Shown one piece after another: positions 1-10,895 of a DNA stretch of 48,537 nucleotides (positions within the stretch are counted from its first letter, which is position 1; the number at the start of each line of letters is the position of its first letter). Below the pieces are notes generated by a model. The model did not search any database. It worked only from the letters and a program-made list of their open reading frames with translations, and was not told the origin of the DNA. The position numbers and the translations under genes are program-made. The stretch is taken from NCBI GenBank assembly GCA_030267965.1, contig BRYA01000127.1, positions 1-48,537 of the forward strand, written 5' to 3'. The stretch comes from Triparma columacea (lineage: Eukaryota > Sar > Bolidophyceae > Parmales > Triparmaceae).

Positions 1-11
1 TGACCTTCCTT

Positions 12-220
12 TTATCATGCGGGGACACCCCGCAACCCCGATTGACGCTGCGCTGGCTGTGCGACACAAATGTGTCATTTGCAATGGTATGTAATAGGAG
101 CCAAAATGACAAATTTGGCTGCCCAAGCAGTGGGCCCAAGGCTATATATTTACACTCCACCACCTAGATAGTCTAAACTTATCATGCGGGGACACCCCGC
201 AACCCCGTTTTCGCTGCGCT
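12..220. repeat. Hairpin-bearing direct repeat pair
   Basis: A 29-nt sequence occurs identically at 12-40 and 179-207. Its core gcggggacaccccgc is a 6-bp inverted repeat around ACA. A few bases further on, both copies share cgctgcgct (46-54 and 212-220), so the repeated unit is about 42 nt. Function is unknown; it could be a dispersed element end or a promoter repeat. No gene is visible at 1-480. Confidence 0.8.
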
Positions 221-286
221 AGCTACCCTCACTACGAAACAAGTCGTGGTATGGACAGAGAATGAAGCAAATGTGAAATTTGACTA

Positions 287-350
287 TATCAGGGACTGTC
301 CCTGATAGGGCCAAAAAATTTGATCCTATCAGGGACATTGTCACTGATAG
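287..350. repeat. Two imperfect palindromes
   Basis: At 287-307 TATCAGGGAC and GTCCCTGATA form a 10-bp perfect inverted repeat around a single T. At 326-350 a related copy has CTATCAG paired with CTGATAG around a degenerate centre. The two copies are about 20 bp apart. They resemble a protein-binding operator or the terminal repeats of a small element. No flanking target-site duplication was recognised. Confidence 0.7.
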
Positions 351-498
351 AGAAAAAATCTTGGATTTTACTTAGCCATCCTTCACCACAACCCCCCTCT
401 CTCTCTCTCTTCCCCTAACCTCAACTAACTATTCAACAACCTCTTCCTTCTCTGCTGTCAACCTCCTCTCAATCTCCTTGCATTCTCTCTCCCTCTCG

Positions 499-2050
499 CT
501 AACAATCCCTTCCTTCTTCTTGCACTCTTTCTCTCTCTTCCTCCAAAGCATTCTCCTTCTCCTCTCTTCCTCTCTCCCTCTTGCACTCCTGCCTCCTCCT
601 CTCCCTCACTGCCTTCCATTCCACTTCCTTGATCCTACTTTCCAACTCCACCTCTCTCCTCTCCTTGTCCTTCTCTATCCTGAGCTCTCTCATTCTTTCC
701 CTTTCCTCACTCTCACTCTCCCTTTCCCCCCTGTCCTTCTCCTCCTTCGCCTCCCTCTGAAATCTCTCGCCCTTCTCTCTCACCACCCTGACCCTCTCAC
801 CCTCCTCCGCAATCTACATCATCTCCCTCCTAACCCTATTCTCCCAGTCCTCCTTGATCCCCCTCCTCCTCTCTTCACCCTCCTCTCTCACCTACCTTCC
901 CACCTCAGCATTCATCCAGTCCAGCAATTCCCTAGTTACTCACACTCTACCTTCTTCTCCTTTACTCCTACAGCCTCTCCCCAATCTCTACCACCCTCCA
1001 TTCTCCTCATGTCGGCCTCCAACAGCTCTTGGCCTCCTTCATCTTTCTCCTTCTTTCCACATCCTCCCTCTCCCTGCTCTCCTTTTCTTCCAAGAGTGCC
1101 TTCAAAAACATTTCCACTTACTTGCACTTCTTCATCTTCCCGAGCTTCTCTCTCCTCCCTCAGCCCCTCAACCTCCTCCTTTTCCACCACAATGACCCTT
1201 CCAACCTCCCCCCTCTTCCCCTCCCACTCAAACTTCTCCCCAATTATCATGTCCTCTTCCTCCCTGAGCTTTTTGATCTCCTCCTTGTCTATCTCCCTCA
1301 CCCTCTCTGCCTCAGCTCTCATCCTTGATACCTCCTCCTTTGCCCTGGACTCTTCCTCTGCAACTTCTCTCTCCCTTCCCTCCTCCTCCTCTTTCCTCTT
1401 CTCAACATCCCTCATTATATCCTCCCCTAGTTTGCACTCTGCAAGCCTGCTTTCAATCCTCCCCTCCTCCTCAACGACCGTCCTCTTCCTCTCCCCAAGT
1501 TCCTTCTCAAATTCTAAGGCCCTACTTCTCTCGTGTTCCTTCTCTGGTGTTCCCTGACCCCCTTCTCCCCGGAGAGCAAGGATGACGATTCTCTCTCAAT
1601 GTGAACCTCACTTTTCTCAATAGCCTTCAATTTCTTCTCAACCAACAAACCTCTCAATCTCCCTTTCAGCTATCCCCAACTCCTTGACCCCAATGTCCCT
1701 CTCACTACCTCAATCATGATAATGATGCTCCTCTCCTTGCCCTCTACTACATCCTCACTCCCCCTGAGTCTCTCTTGCGCTCCCTCAACATCCTTCTCCC
1801 TCCTGGAGACATCCCTCTCCATGCTCTCCACAACAAGCTCTCCCCCCCTCAGTGCGTTCTTTAACATCTCCACCCCCTCCACCTTTTCCCGCCCAAGTGC
1901 AATCTCCTTCTCCACGCCCTCCCAGCCCTCCTTACATCTCTCTTCCTCCCTAGCTCTCCTTTCCTGCATCAGCCTGCCCTTAAGCACACTCCTGTCCTTC
2001 CTCAGTGCCTCCTCCCCCACTGCAACCTCGCCAATTCTTTCCTCGACCAC
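499..2050 (-). pseudogene. Degenerate coiled-coil gene (CT-rich tract)
   Basis: The plus strand from about 390 to 2100 is almost pure C/T. On the minus strand it opens into Glu/Arg/Lys-rich frames at 2050-1670, 1415-936 and 786-499, in an order consistent with pieces of one protein. The composition (EERERE, EEEKR, VEGVE and similar) is that of a long charged coiled coil. The pieces lie in different frames, and between them I found no convincing GTGAG donors or acceptors, so a broken or repeat-expanded gene is more likely than a working multi-exon one. Simple purine-strand repeat that happens to encode charged residues is the main alternative. The plus-strand Leu/Ser/Pro frames here are a consequence of the same skew. 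Confidence 0.35.
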
Positions 2051-2109
2051 GCTTCTCTCATCCCTAGCCTGCCCTCTCTCTCTTCCACCCCAGCCTCCCT
2101 CTCAGTGTT

Positions 2110-2412
2110 ACCAGCACTACCAAACAACTGCAAACCACTACAAACCACTTAAAACAATGACAAACAACTAATAAACCAATAAAAACCACTAAACACCCAA
2201 GAAAACCCAGGGAAACCCACTAAAAACCACTGAAAACCACTAAAAACCAATACAAACCAATACAGACTCATAAAAAACAGTCAAATCCAATGAAAATCAC
2301 TAAATCCATTAAAAACCACACAAAACCCAACAAAAATAAACTAAAAACCACTAAAAACCACTAAAAAAACCTGAAAACCACTAAAAACCCATTAAAAACC
2401 ACATAAAACCAG
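2110..2412. repeat. Degenerate AAAAACCACT tandem repeat
   Basis: About 300 nt built from imperfect copies of the decamer aaaaaccact and shortened variants such as aaaaccac. No coding potential is evident. Confidence 0.85.
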
Positions 2413-2507
2413 TTCCTGCTGGTCGATTGTTAATATTTTTAGGTCATAAGGAGTGTCCTGCTTAATGCTCTAAGATCCACTCTTAAAAAAATCTTAAACT
2501 CCCCCCA

Positions 2508-2544
2508 AAAAAAAAAAAAAAAAAAGCAAAAAAAAAGCAAAAAA

Positions 2545-2576
<32 letters not shown>

Positions 2577-2579
2577 NNN
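2508..2579. other. Poly-A tract ending in an NNN gap
   Basis: A run of A interrupted by GC (aaaaagc units) ends in three N bases at 2577-2579. The N run marks an unresolved assembly join, so continuity between the left 2.5 kb and the rest is not guaranteed. Confidence 0.9.
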
Positions 2580-2785
2580 TCTCACACTCACACTCACAAA
2601 CACAAAAAATTTCAGAAACACAAAAAATTACACAAACACAAACACAAACGCATACACATACAAACACGCATACACACATGCAAACACTTACACTCCCACT
2701 TACACTCCCACTTACACTCCCATTTACACTCCCACTTACACTCCCACTTACACTCCCACTTACACACCCATTTACACTCCCACAA
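2580..2785. repeat. CA-rich tract and 12-bp minisatellite
   Basis: After the gap there is a CA-rich stretch (cacactcacac, acaaacac), then about eight copies of the 12-mer cttacactccca at roughly 2684-2782, with single changes such as attt for actt. The minus-strand Cys/Lys/Trp-rich frame here is a by-product of the repeat. Confidence 0.85.
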
Positions 2786-3728
2786 ACACAAACGCAAACA
2801 CAAGGCTCCCTAATCGGTGCCGATCCCGAGGATACGCCTGCTTACACACCTTTACCTTATACCCTTCTCTCCTCTACTCTCTCCTCTCAACTCCTCTAAC
2901 ATACTCACACAATTACACACTCACACACTCACACACCACTCTACCTTATACCCTCCATTCTAATTCTCTCTCCTCTAAACTTCTCTCTCCTCTCTTCTTC
3001 TGTCTCCCCCCAACTCCTCTTTCTTCTCTCAACTTCTCTTTTCTCTCACCTTCTCTCTCCTCCCAACTTCTTTCTCCTCTCATTTGCTCTCTCCTCTTAC
3101 TTTCTCTCTCCTTTCAACTTCTCTCCCCTCTCAACTACTCTCTTCCCTCAACTACTCTCTTCCCTCAACTCCTCTCCTTCTTTCCATAAACACAATCGCC
3201 CTCGTTTATTCGTCCCCAACCATCCAAATTCACCTTCTTGCACTGCTTCTCCCTACCTCTTTACATCTTTCTCCTTCATCGCTTCGTGTCCTCATCTCAT
3301 CTGATCCCATGCCCTTGATCTTTCCTGATACCAATCATTAACAAAAATAAACTCTCTTAACGCTGCATCTCCCTGCAAAACAGGTACACGACCCCCCATC
3401 AGCCTCACTCCTTCCCTCTCCTCTTCTTCCTCTCACCTACACTATACTATCCCCACACACACCCTTCCCTTACCCTCAGTCTCCTACCCCACATACAACA
3501 AACCTCTTTGTCATAACACACTACTAAAGAGTGAAGCCTAGAAAAGGCGTTGAGCAAAGCGTTCAACAGCAATGACACAAGCAAACCCTAACAAGTACAC
3601 TTCACAAACACTAAAAAATATGTTTTTCTTCTGACAGTCTGTTGCCGCTTATTTATGTCCTCTCCAACCACATCTTTTTTCGGCACATTTACCTTTTAGT
3701 TTGAATCGTATTTGATTCTCAACTAAAA
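2786..3728. other. CT-rich intergenic DNA
   Basis: From about 2860 to 3200 the sequence is made of tctctcctctcaactt-like repeats. From 3200 to 3728 it is ordinary intergenic DNA that should contain the 3' end of the large minus-strand gene. I see no gene in it. Confidence 0.6.
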
Positions 3729-6700
3729 TTATTTCCCTCTGTCTTCCTCATCTTCTATTTGCACGACACTGCTTACTTTAGCCTTCCCACCTCCTACTGC
3801 TATAATATTTCCACCAGTAGCGCCTCCAACACTTGCTCTTCTAATACTTGTCGTCAAAGCACCTGCTAGACCACCCTCAGCTTTAGAATCAACACTTGCT
3901 CTCCTCACACTCTCTCTCCTTCTAGCATCTCCTGCTCCTGGAATGTATTCAACTGGCACTCTAGCTCTCATTGCATCATCGAACCAATCTGGCTCCTCCT
4001 CTACCCATCTCTCCCAGTTTGTCTCTACCCAACTTTTTACTTCTTCTTCAATTGATTTCCAATAATGTTTTGAGTTTTCAAAAATTGCTTTTGCCTTCCT
4101 TTTATCTTCTTTTGAATTACTAAAGCGGGCAAGTACACCATCTTTTCCTCTCTCCAAACTGTAGAAGGTGCTCCAGTAATTTCTTTCAATGCTAAAGAAA
4201 AACACTGCAAACAACACAACAATACATGGTATGAATATTCCAACTACTTTCCATGCCAATTTGAGCTTCTCCTCTGCAAGATCTCTCCTTTCAGCTATAA
4301 TTATAGCTACTGGAAGACTTCCAATTGTTAATACCAATCCAAACATCCAATACATCCCACCAACCTCATTTGGATGCCTAAAGTGTACAATTGATGTAAA
4401 GTCTGTCACCACTTTCACTGTCACTCTGAAGATAATACTACTCAATATCTCTACATTTCCCCCTGCAGGAATCCAATACCAAAAGTCTCCTCTCATGACC
4501 TTCACCAATAAGTATAGACCAAGGTCAGCCCCAATATACAAAGAGACCCATCTACCACCAAGTAGTCCTAACACAACTATTGTCATGCACCTTATCAGAA
4601 GCATACATGCGCTAAAGAACATCATTGAAACAAATATGAGAGATCTCTTGGTGGGATTTGCAGGCACATAACCATAGAATTCAGGCACTTGCTCTCTCTT
4701 CACTGGGTCGGTGTCATAGTCATAGCTGATAGTTGCTGATGCGAAGCCTGTTGTCAGTGCTGAAACTGAAAGTGAGACCCAAGCTGCATCTGAAACAACT
4801 CCATTGTTTTTTATGATAGCCATAAGTTGAATAATCACTCCTGGTATGGCTTCAGCAAACATCTCTATCCCTTTCATGTAAGTCATCTCTGCCAGAGCAT
4901 CAAATGCTTGTCCAGCTTCTTGTTTTTCACCAGCTGCAACTCTGTATGCATCAACAGCAGGCTTAAAGCCAATCAAAATTGGAAACCATTCCCTCATCAC
5001 CCTCTTCATTCCCAACTTCCTGTTTATTCCCCAAACACAAAGCATCTGAAACCCAATTGACACTACCAAACTTGCGAAAGATGCCTTAAAGTAACCATAT
5101 TTCCGATCGTTCAAAAACATGTATGTCACATACACATCAGTCACTAAATCTGACATACTAGTGATAGCACCAACAGTCACTCTCGCCTTCAACCCCCAAG
5201 GAACTTCCTCCAAAAGCCTGTAGCTAAGTGTCTCAAGCATAGGTCTGAACCATTCATACTCCTCATCAAGCTCCTTTAGTGCAGGGAAATTTAATATGAA
5301 TTCATCAACTGCAGCAACTGGCTGAGTATTAGTAGCCAAACTCATTGCTAGAGACTCTCCAATCTCCCTTCCTTCTTTCTCTCCCAGCTCTATAGCCTTA
5401 GCCTCTACCATCCTCAACTTGCAGAGCTTGTTTTTGACAACAGCGCCAAGCATTGGTGTGACAAACGCGTACTTCTCTGCAGCCTGTCTCAGAACATGGT
5501 TTGTTCCTATGAATGACCTGACAGCTTCCTCCTTTGTCATTCCCTTCTTCCTGAAATTTAATGCAATCAACAGTTGCTCACCCAACGACTTTCCTATTTT
5601 GTTAGGATCTAAACCTGCATAGTCATTTGTAGTATCAATCACAGCATGTGAAGCAATCAGTGCACCTCGGTTGTCAAAGCCAACACTTGCTCTTCTTATA
5701 CTTGCTCTCAAAGCACCTGCTAGACCACCCTCTGCTTCAGCGTCAACACTTGCTCTCCTCACACTCTCTCTCCTTCTAGCACCTCCTACTCCTGGAACAA
5801 AATCTACAGGCACTTTGGCCTTCCTCACATCAGTCCACCACTCTGGCCTCTCCTCTTCCCATTTATCCCAGTTCAACTCAACCCATTTCTTAACTTCTCC
5901 CTCAATTGAGACCCAATGATGCCTTGAGGATGAAAAGACTACAATCTTAATAGAATCACTTTCTCCTTCAAGAAAATATGCCATTGACATATCCTTTGAT
6001 CTTTGTGTACTCCAGAAGGTGTGCCAGTACTTCTTCTTAATGTTCCAAAAGAAGACAGCAAAGCATAGAGCAGTTATTGGTATGAAATACTTCATAATCA
6101 ATGATGCAATATCAATTGCTCGCTCATCAACATGAGGTGAAGCTACAAAGATTGACACTGGTAGGCTTGCCATGGTCAACAAAAGACCAAACAACCAGTA
6201 CACTCCGCCAACTTCATTTGGATGTCTAAATTGCATTATTGACGTAAAGTCTACTATGATCTTTACAGTCACCCTGAATCCAATACTACTTACAACCTCA
6301 AAGTTTCCCCCAACTGGCATCCAGTACCAAAAGTCTCCCCTCAATATCTTAACCAACAAGTACAGGCCAAGGTCAGCACCGATGTAGAGAAAGACCCAAC
6401 TACCTCCCATCAACCCAAGAAGAACTATTGTTGTACATCTTATTAGAAGCATTCCTCCTGACATCAGCAACATGGACGCAAACACTACTGTTCTCTTGCT
6501 TGCTTTTGCAGGTATATACCCATAAAAGTCTGGTGTTTCTTCTCTCCCAGTAGGGCTTGTGTCCCAATCATAACTTATTGTTGCAGAGGCAAAGCCTGTT
6601 GTAATTGCTGACACTGCTACTGAAAGCCATGCTGAAGTTCCAACATCTTTGTCGCTGGTTACTATAGCCATGAGTTGGATGACCACTCCAGGGATTGCCT

Positions 6701-9700
6701 CAGCAAACATCTCGACAACTTTCATGGTTGTCATCTCAAACATGGGGTCCACTGCAGCCCCAATCTCCTGCTTTGCCCCAGTTGCTACCCTGTATGCATC
6801 AACTGCAGGTTTAAAGCCAATCAAAATAGGAAACCATTCCCTCATCACCCTCTTCATTCCCAATTTCTTATTCTGCCCCCAAACACAAAGCATCTGAAGC
6901 CCAATTGACACTACCAAACTTGCCAAAGAAGCATTAAAGTACCCATACTTCTTATCACTCAAAAACTTGTAGGAAACATACACATCAGTGAGCAAATCAG
7001 TCATGCTTGTGACAGCACCAAAGGTAACCCTTGCCTTCAAGCCAATCTTTGAGTTCTTAAATAGATTCATAACAATCTCCTCAAGCATGGGCCTTAACCA
7101 TGGTTGTTCATTCATAACCTCCTGCACTTCAATGAATTGATGTGCCCACTCATCTACAGCATGAGCAGCAGTTGCTGTGGTCAACATGACTGCTGTCATT
7201 GCACTCCCAATCTCCCAGCCTCTGGCTTCCTCCTCACTATTATCTTCTCCCTCAATTGTTGCTCTCCTTTTAAGCTTGTTCATCACCACAGCATACAGCA
7301 TAGTTCTCATGAAACCATGCTGCTCTGTAATCTCTCTCAGTGTCCTATTGGCAGCAATAAAGTCCCTCACGACCTCTACCTTACTGTCTCCAACATTCCT
7401 TTTCTTCACTCTCTTCATCAGCTGCTCTCCAAACCTCATCCCATCCTCCATACTTGCTTCAGCACTCTTCAGAAGATTATCAAAGTAATAAGCAGCATCA
7501 GTTGCTAATCCCAGGTCCTTGATTACACTCTGTTTACTAGCAGCCTTTCTTAAACCTTTCTGTCTCGTCATCATTTCAACATCTGTCTTCATCTGCTCTG
7601 CCTGGCAAAATTTTGCTACAGTTAAATGTCCTCCTTGGTGAACAATGAGAACTAGTGTCTTGTTGTTGACTCTGTGTAGCTCGAACTGGGAGTCAACAAC
7701 ACTTTTAAGGCCCCAGAAGAAAGCTGCAACTTCCTCGTTGGATGTTCTCACAGATATTGAAGTCTTCCCCCATCCCATCCCATTCTCTGTCTTTATCAAT
7801 GTCTGTCCAGACAATGCACTACTGATCTCTTGAGCTCCTACAATCTCGTCAAAGTGACTATCAATACCTGGTTCTCCCTCAATTGCAATTTCCTCAAATT
7901 TTGCAATGATCTGCTGCCTCTTGAAGATATCAATCTCTTTGCTCTTGTCAAACTTCTTTCTCAAGTCTGAGACTTGTGCAAGAAACCTTAACGCAAGCTT
8001 GTTGGTGATAGAAGAGAAGAATACACCGCCAAGGTCTACCTTTGTTATGAAAGTCACTGATGTTTGTGGCACACCTCCAATAGGGTCAAGTTTCTCAAAT
8101 ACCCACACTGTGTGTGCCTTTGCTAAAACATTCCCAGCCTTCACTGGAAAGTCTTCATGAAGCTCCTCTGTATCTTCAACGTCAATAATTACTTTGCCGT
8201 CATCTTGTTTGAACCAGGTAACTTTACTCCTCCAATCACGAGGAACAAATCCAGGGAGACCAAGATCCCTTGTTGTTATGTAGTTGAGAGTGTGGGCATT
8301 AACTTTGATGATTTTCAAGAAAGTCAGCCCCCATTTCTTTAAATCATTTCTGGTCTCTCTGCTGTTCAATGCTGATATTTGTCTTGCAGCACACTCCTCC
8401 ACACTCGCATCAACCACAGTAGTGGCATGACCAGTCCCACTGCTTGCCCCATCAACATGAACTAGCTTCATTTTGACCCTCTCATCAGGACTCTTCAGTT
8501 CATCAAAGTTCTTAACCACCTTGCACTTCTCATAGAATTCCTTCCCTTTGCTGATTGCATCCTCTTCCTCGTCTGTATAATCTTGGGGTTCGTTCTTGAT
8601 AATGTTGGTGAGAGAGACCAGTGCAGCTTTATCAACCTCTTCATCTTTATTGAAAGATGTTCTTAAGTCAGCAACTGCACCCAGGGTGTTTGGTATCTTT
8701 TTGTCAACAAGAGATTTAGGTAAGTGGCCTGCTGCGTCAGCATGTTGCAGTAGCTCAATCTTACACTGAGGAACTCTACCAACATTTTCAATTTTAGTTG
8801 CGATAAATAGGGCTCGTGTTGTTCCTCTTACGAATGTCCCAGCACTCCCACCATAATCAACCTCATCTTTGAGAGGCCAGACAGCAACGGAAATGTTTTC
8901 TTGTACATTCTTTCCCAGTATTAGCTTGTTCACAAACTCTCGATTGCTAATGAACTTTGGGAATTTCTTCACTGTTGCAACCACTTTCTCGTTTGGTTTG
9001 CCCTTGTATTTTTGTATCTCTAGTCTAGCCAAGTTCCCTTGCTCCCTGTGAATGGCCATCCTCTCCCTGCTGCAGAACTCAAAGTACCAAGCAGCGGCTT
9101 CTTCTGCAGTGCAGTCAGCTTCACAATGAGCTCTGCCTAATGCAATGCTAGTCTCTCCCTCCAATTGCTGTCTATATTTGATCTCCATCTTCACCCCCCC
9201 AAAAGGTGACTCAAGAGGCCCCCACCCTTCTTCATCCTCCCCACCAAAGAGCTCCTCCAACTCCCCAAACACCCTCTTCTGGTCCTCCTCCAACTCAACA
9301 CCCTCCCTCATCCTCTCCACCAAGGACCCCCTGACCTCAGCATCAACCTCCTTCCCGCTCCTCCTGAACTTCTTCTGCAGCCTGTTGGCCTCAACAAGCT
9401 GATTCTTTGCAAGGTAGTCAATAGCAGTGTCCATCAGTGTCTTTTGAAGGCCTTTGAAATGCAGATCAACTGTCTGAATACGTGTCACCCTACAGACATT
9501 TGGAGCGATCTCATCGAAGAAGTAGACACCTGTAGTCTCTGCCAGCACAAATCCTTCCTTACTGAGGTCCTTGAAGCCTCCTCCTGGGTACTCTGTCAGC
9601 GGCACAAAAGCTAACATGTATGAAGTCCAGCTATTCTCAAGTTTGACTTCCTTCCAAACATACCAATTCTCAAATAGTCGATTGGTGGCGGCAGGGACCT

Positions 9701-10895
9701 TCACGCCCGCATGAAAGTGTATGCTTCTCGTTCCCTCAAAATCATTCCTGATAGTCCTTGGTAAGTTCCCATCATTTTTGAAGTGCAACTCAGATAGTAC
9801 AAATGTGTCAAGCAGAAATTGCTCTGCCAATACACCCTTTGCTGACTTGTCCACAATGACCCCATAGGCTCCCCACACGTTGTCCCCCTCTCTCCACAGG
9901 AACTTGTCAATACCCTCCTTTAGTGTCCCCTTGACTCTCTTTCCCTTCTTGTAGAGTGCCTCCTCCAGCCCTGCAACACTTTCCAGCATCCTGTCCTCTT
10001 CCTCAGTAAGAGTTGGCACATTGGGCATGACCATTTCCACAAAGTGCGCCTTCCTCCGCTCGTCAATGACTGCAGGCTGTCTGAACTTCTTCCCGACCTC
10101 CTTCATTATAACCTTTACAGCTGCATACGCAGCCTTGACTTCGCCCTTCTTGGTCCTGCCTGGGCTGCCTTCAACACTAGATCTCATGGATCTCACACTC
10201 TTAAAGCTTTTGACTGTGCGAACATTAACTTCTGGTGTTATCTCTGTTGCTCTCTCCTCTGCCTTAAGAGTTCCCATCATGGTGACTGCAGTTTGTCCAA
10301 ACTCAAAGTCAGTGAAGCTGAGCTTGCCCTTAATGACACCTCTCTTGACAGTCTTGGTATTTCTTGAGGCTAGAATTTTGACAAGCATCGCAGTTGCCTC
10401 ATCAGAAAGGTCATCCTCATCAAGGGGTGCCAACTCCATAATATTCGTCGATTTGTCAGGAGATACGACTTTGACGTCGAGGAGAAATTCGACAAACTTA
10501 TTCCCGCTGCTGTAGTGCTGCCAGCAGACAAGTTTGTGAATGACTCCTTCCTTTTCGTCATACTCCTGGATGGTCTTCCTACGGAAGTTGCCCTGCTCAC
10601 AATCGGTGAGGAGAAAGTCAATGATCTTGTCGCGCTCGTCGTGGAAGACATCAGCGAGCTCCATAACCTTCACATCGATGCCGGAAGAGTTGTCTATGAG
10701 GCCTTCAATGGCTCCTCGGTCATCCAGAAGCTTGACAAGTTCGACTTGTTCGGGGCCAAGAGCTGTGTAATCGATATCTATGGGACCGTGTATTGTGGAG
10801 GGTGCGTGTTTGGGGTCTGAGGGGTGCTCGGAGGCAAAGTTGATCTCGCCAGCGTCATTCACGACTCCTGCATCTGCTTCAACCTCACCCTCCAT
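3729..10895 (-). CDS. Giant START-like and tandem membrane-module protein
   Basis: Intronless 2388-residue frame starting at ATG 10895. Residues about 345-520, 565-770 and 805-985 look like START/SRPBCC lipid-binding domains; the middle one ends with GHLPKSLVDKKIPNTLGAV, like the end of START domains. A truncated fourth lies near 1010-1095. Residues about 1150-1740 and 1760-2350 are two copies of one polytopic module, offset by about 613 residues. Both carry a TS-M-DL-TDVYV motif, an E-AIPG-IQLMAI motif, several hydrophobic helices, and an Arg/Ser tail with RRESVRRASVD and SIRRASVG that resembles basophilic kinase sites. The TD motif and the E-A-IPG-IQL motif recall XK-related scramblases, but this is a weak resemblance. 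A role in lipid sensing or transfer coupled to a membrane protein is inference. A relative of the module is at 21849-24131. Confidence 0.75.
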   Translation of the reverse strand: MEGEVEADAGVVNDAGEINFASEHPSDPKHAPSTIHGPIDIDYTALGPEQVELVKLLDDRGAIEGLIDNSSGIDVKVMELADVFHDERDKIIDFLLTDCEQGNFRRKTIQEYDEKEGVIHKLVCWQHYSSGNKFVEFLLDVKVVSPDKSTNIMELAPLDEDDLSDEATAMLVKILASRNTKTVKRGVIKGKLSFTDFEFGQTAVTMMGTLKAEERATEITPEVNVRTVKSFKSVRSMRSSVEGSPGRTKKGEVKAAYAAVKVIMKEVGKKFRQPAVIDERRKAHFVEMVMPNVPTLTEEEDRMLESVAGLEEALYKKGKRVKGTLKEGIDKFLWREGDNVWGAYGVIVDKSAKGVLAEQFLLDTFVLSELHFKNDGNLPRTIRNDFEGTRSIHFHAGVKVPAATNRLFENWYVWKEVKLENSWTSYMLAFVPLTEYPGGGFKDLSKEGFVLAETTGVYFFDEIAPNVCRVTRIQTVDLHFKGLQKTLMDTAIDYLAKNQLVEANRLQKKFRRSGKEVDAEVRGSLVERMREGVELEEDQKRVFGELEELFGGEDEEGWGPLESPFGGVKMEIKYRQQLEGETSIALGRAHCEADCTAEEAAAWYFEFCSRERMAIHREQGNLARLEIQKYKGKPNEKVVATVKKFPKFISNREFVNKLILGKNVQENISVAVWPLKDEVDYGGSAGTFVRGTTRALFIATKIENVGRVPQCKIELLQHADAAGHLPKSLVDKKIPNTLGAVADLRTSFNKDEEVDKAALVSLTNIIKNEPQDYTDEEEDAISKGKEFYEKCKVVKNFDELKSPDERVKMKLVHVDGASSGTGHATTVVDASVEECAARQISALNSRETRNDLKKWGLTFLKIIKVNAHTLNYITTRDLGLPGFVPRDWRSKVTWFKQDDGKVIIDVEDTEELHEDFPVKAGNVLAKAHTVWVFEKLDPIGGVPQTSVTFITKVDLGGVFFSSITNKLALRFLAQVSDLRKKFDKSKEIDIFKRQQIIAKFEEIAIEGEPGIDSHFDEIVGAQEISSALSGQTLIKTENGMGWGKTSISVRTSNEEVAAFFWGLKSVVDSQFELHRVNNKTLVLIVHQGGHLTVAKFCQAEQMKTDVEMMTRQKGLRKAASKQSVIKDLGLATDAAYYFDNLLKSAEASMEDGMRFGEQLMKRVKKRNVGDSKVEVVRDFIAANRTLREITEQHGFMRTMLYAVVMNKLKRRATIEGEDNSEEEARGWEIGSAMTAVMLTTATAAHAVDEWAHQFIEVQEVMNEQPWLRPMLEEIVMNLFKNSKIGLKARVTFGAVTSMTDLLTDVYVSYKFLSDKKYGYFNASLASLVVSIGLQMLCVWGQNKKLGMKRVMREWFPILIGFKPAVDAYRVATGAKQEIGAAVDPMFEMTTMKVVEMFAEAIPGVVIQLMAIVTSDKDVGTSAWLSVAVSAITTGFASATISYDWDTSPTGREETPDFYGYIPAKASKRTVVFASMLLMSGGMLLIRCTTIVLLGLMGGSWVFLYIGADLGLYLLVKILRGDFWYWMPVGGNFEVVSSIGFRVTVKIIVDFTSIMQFRHPNEVGGVYWLFGLLLTMASLPVSIFVASPHVDERAIDIASLIMKYFIPITALCFAVFFWNIKKKYWHTFWSTQRSKDMSMAYFLEGESDSIKIVVFSSSRHHWVSIEGEVKKWVELNWDKWEEERPEWWTDVRKAKVPVDFVPGVGGARRRESVRRASVDAEAEGGLAGALRASIRRASVGFDNRGALIASHAVIDTTNDYAGLDPNKIGKSLGEQLLIALNFRKKGMTKEEAVRSFIGTNHVLRQAAEKYAFVTPMLGAVVKNKLCKLRMVEAKAIELGEKEGREIGESLAMSLATNTQPVAAVDEFILNFPALKELDEEYEWFRPMLETLSYRLLEEVPWGLKARVTVGAITSMSDLVTDVYVTYMFLNDRKYGYFKASFASLVVSIGFQMLCVWGINRKLGMKRVMREWFPILIGFKPAVDAYRVAAGEKQEAGQAFDALAEMTYMKGIEMFAEAIPGVIIQLMAIIKNNGVVSDAAWVSLSVSALTTGFASATISYDYDTDPVKREQVPEFYGYVPANPTKRSLIFVSMMFFSACMLLIRCMTIVVLGLLGGRWVSLYIGADLGLYLLVKVMRGDFWYWIPAGGNVEILSSIIFRVTVKVVTDFTSIVHFRHPNEVGGMYWMFGLVLTIGSLPVAIIIAERRDLAEEKLKLAWKVVGIFIPCIVVLFAVFFFSIERNYWSTFYSLERGKDGVLARFSNSKEDKRKAKAIFENSKHYWKSIEEEVKSWVETNWERWVEEEPDWFDDAMRARVPVEYIPGAGDARRRESVRRASVDSKAEGGLAGALTTSIRRASVGGATGGNIIAVGGGKAKVSSVVQIEDEEDRGK

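Noticed and set aside
478..1557. Open frame of 359 codons on the plus strand
   Set aside because: It is Leu/Ser/Pro only, a direct result of the CT-rich tract, with no domain pattern.
2508..2576. Poly-A tail of a retroposed gene copy
   Set aside because: No processed gene lies upstream on either strand, and the tract abuts an N gap, so it is low-complexity or assembly sequence.
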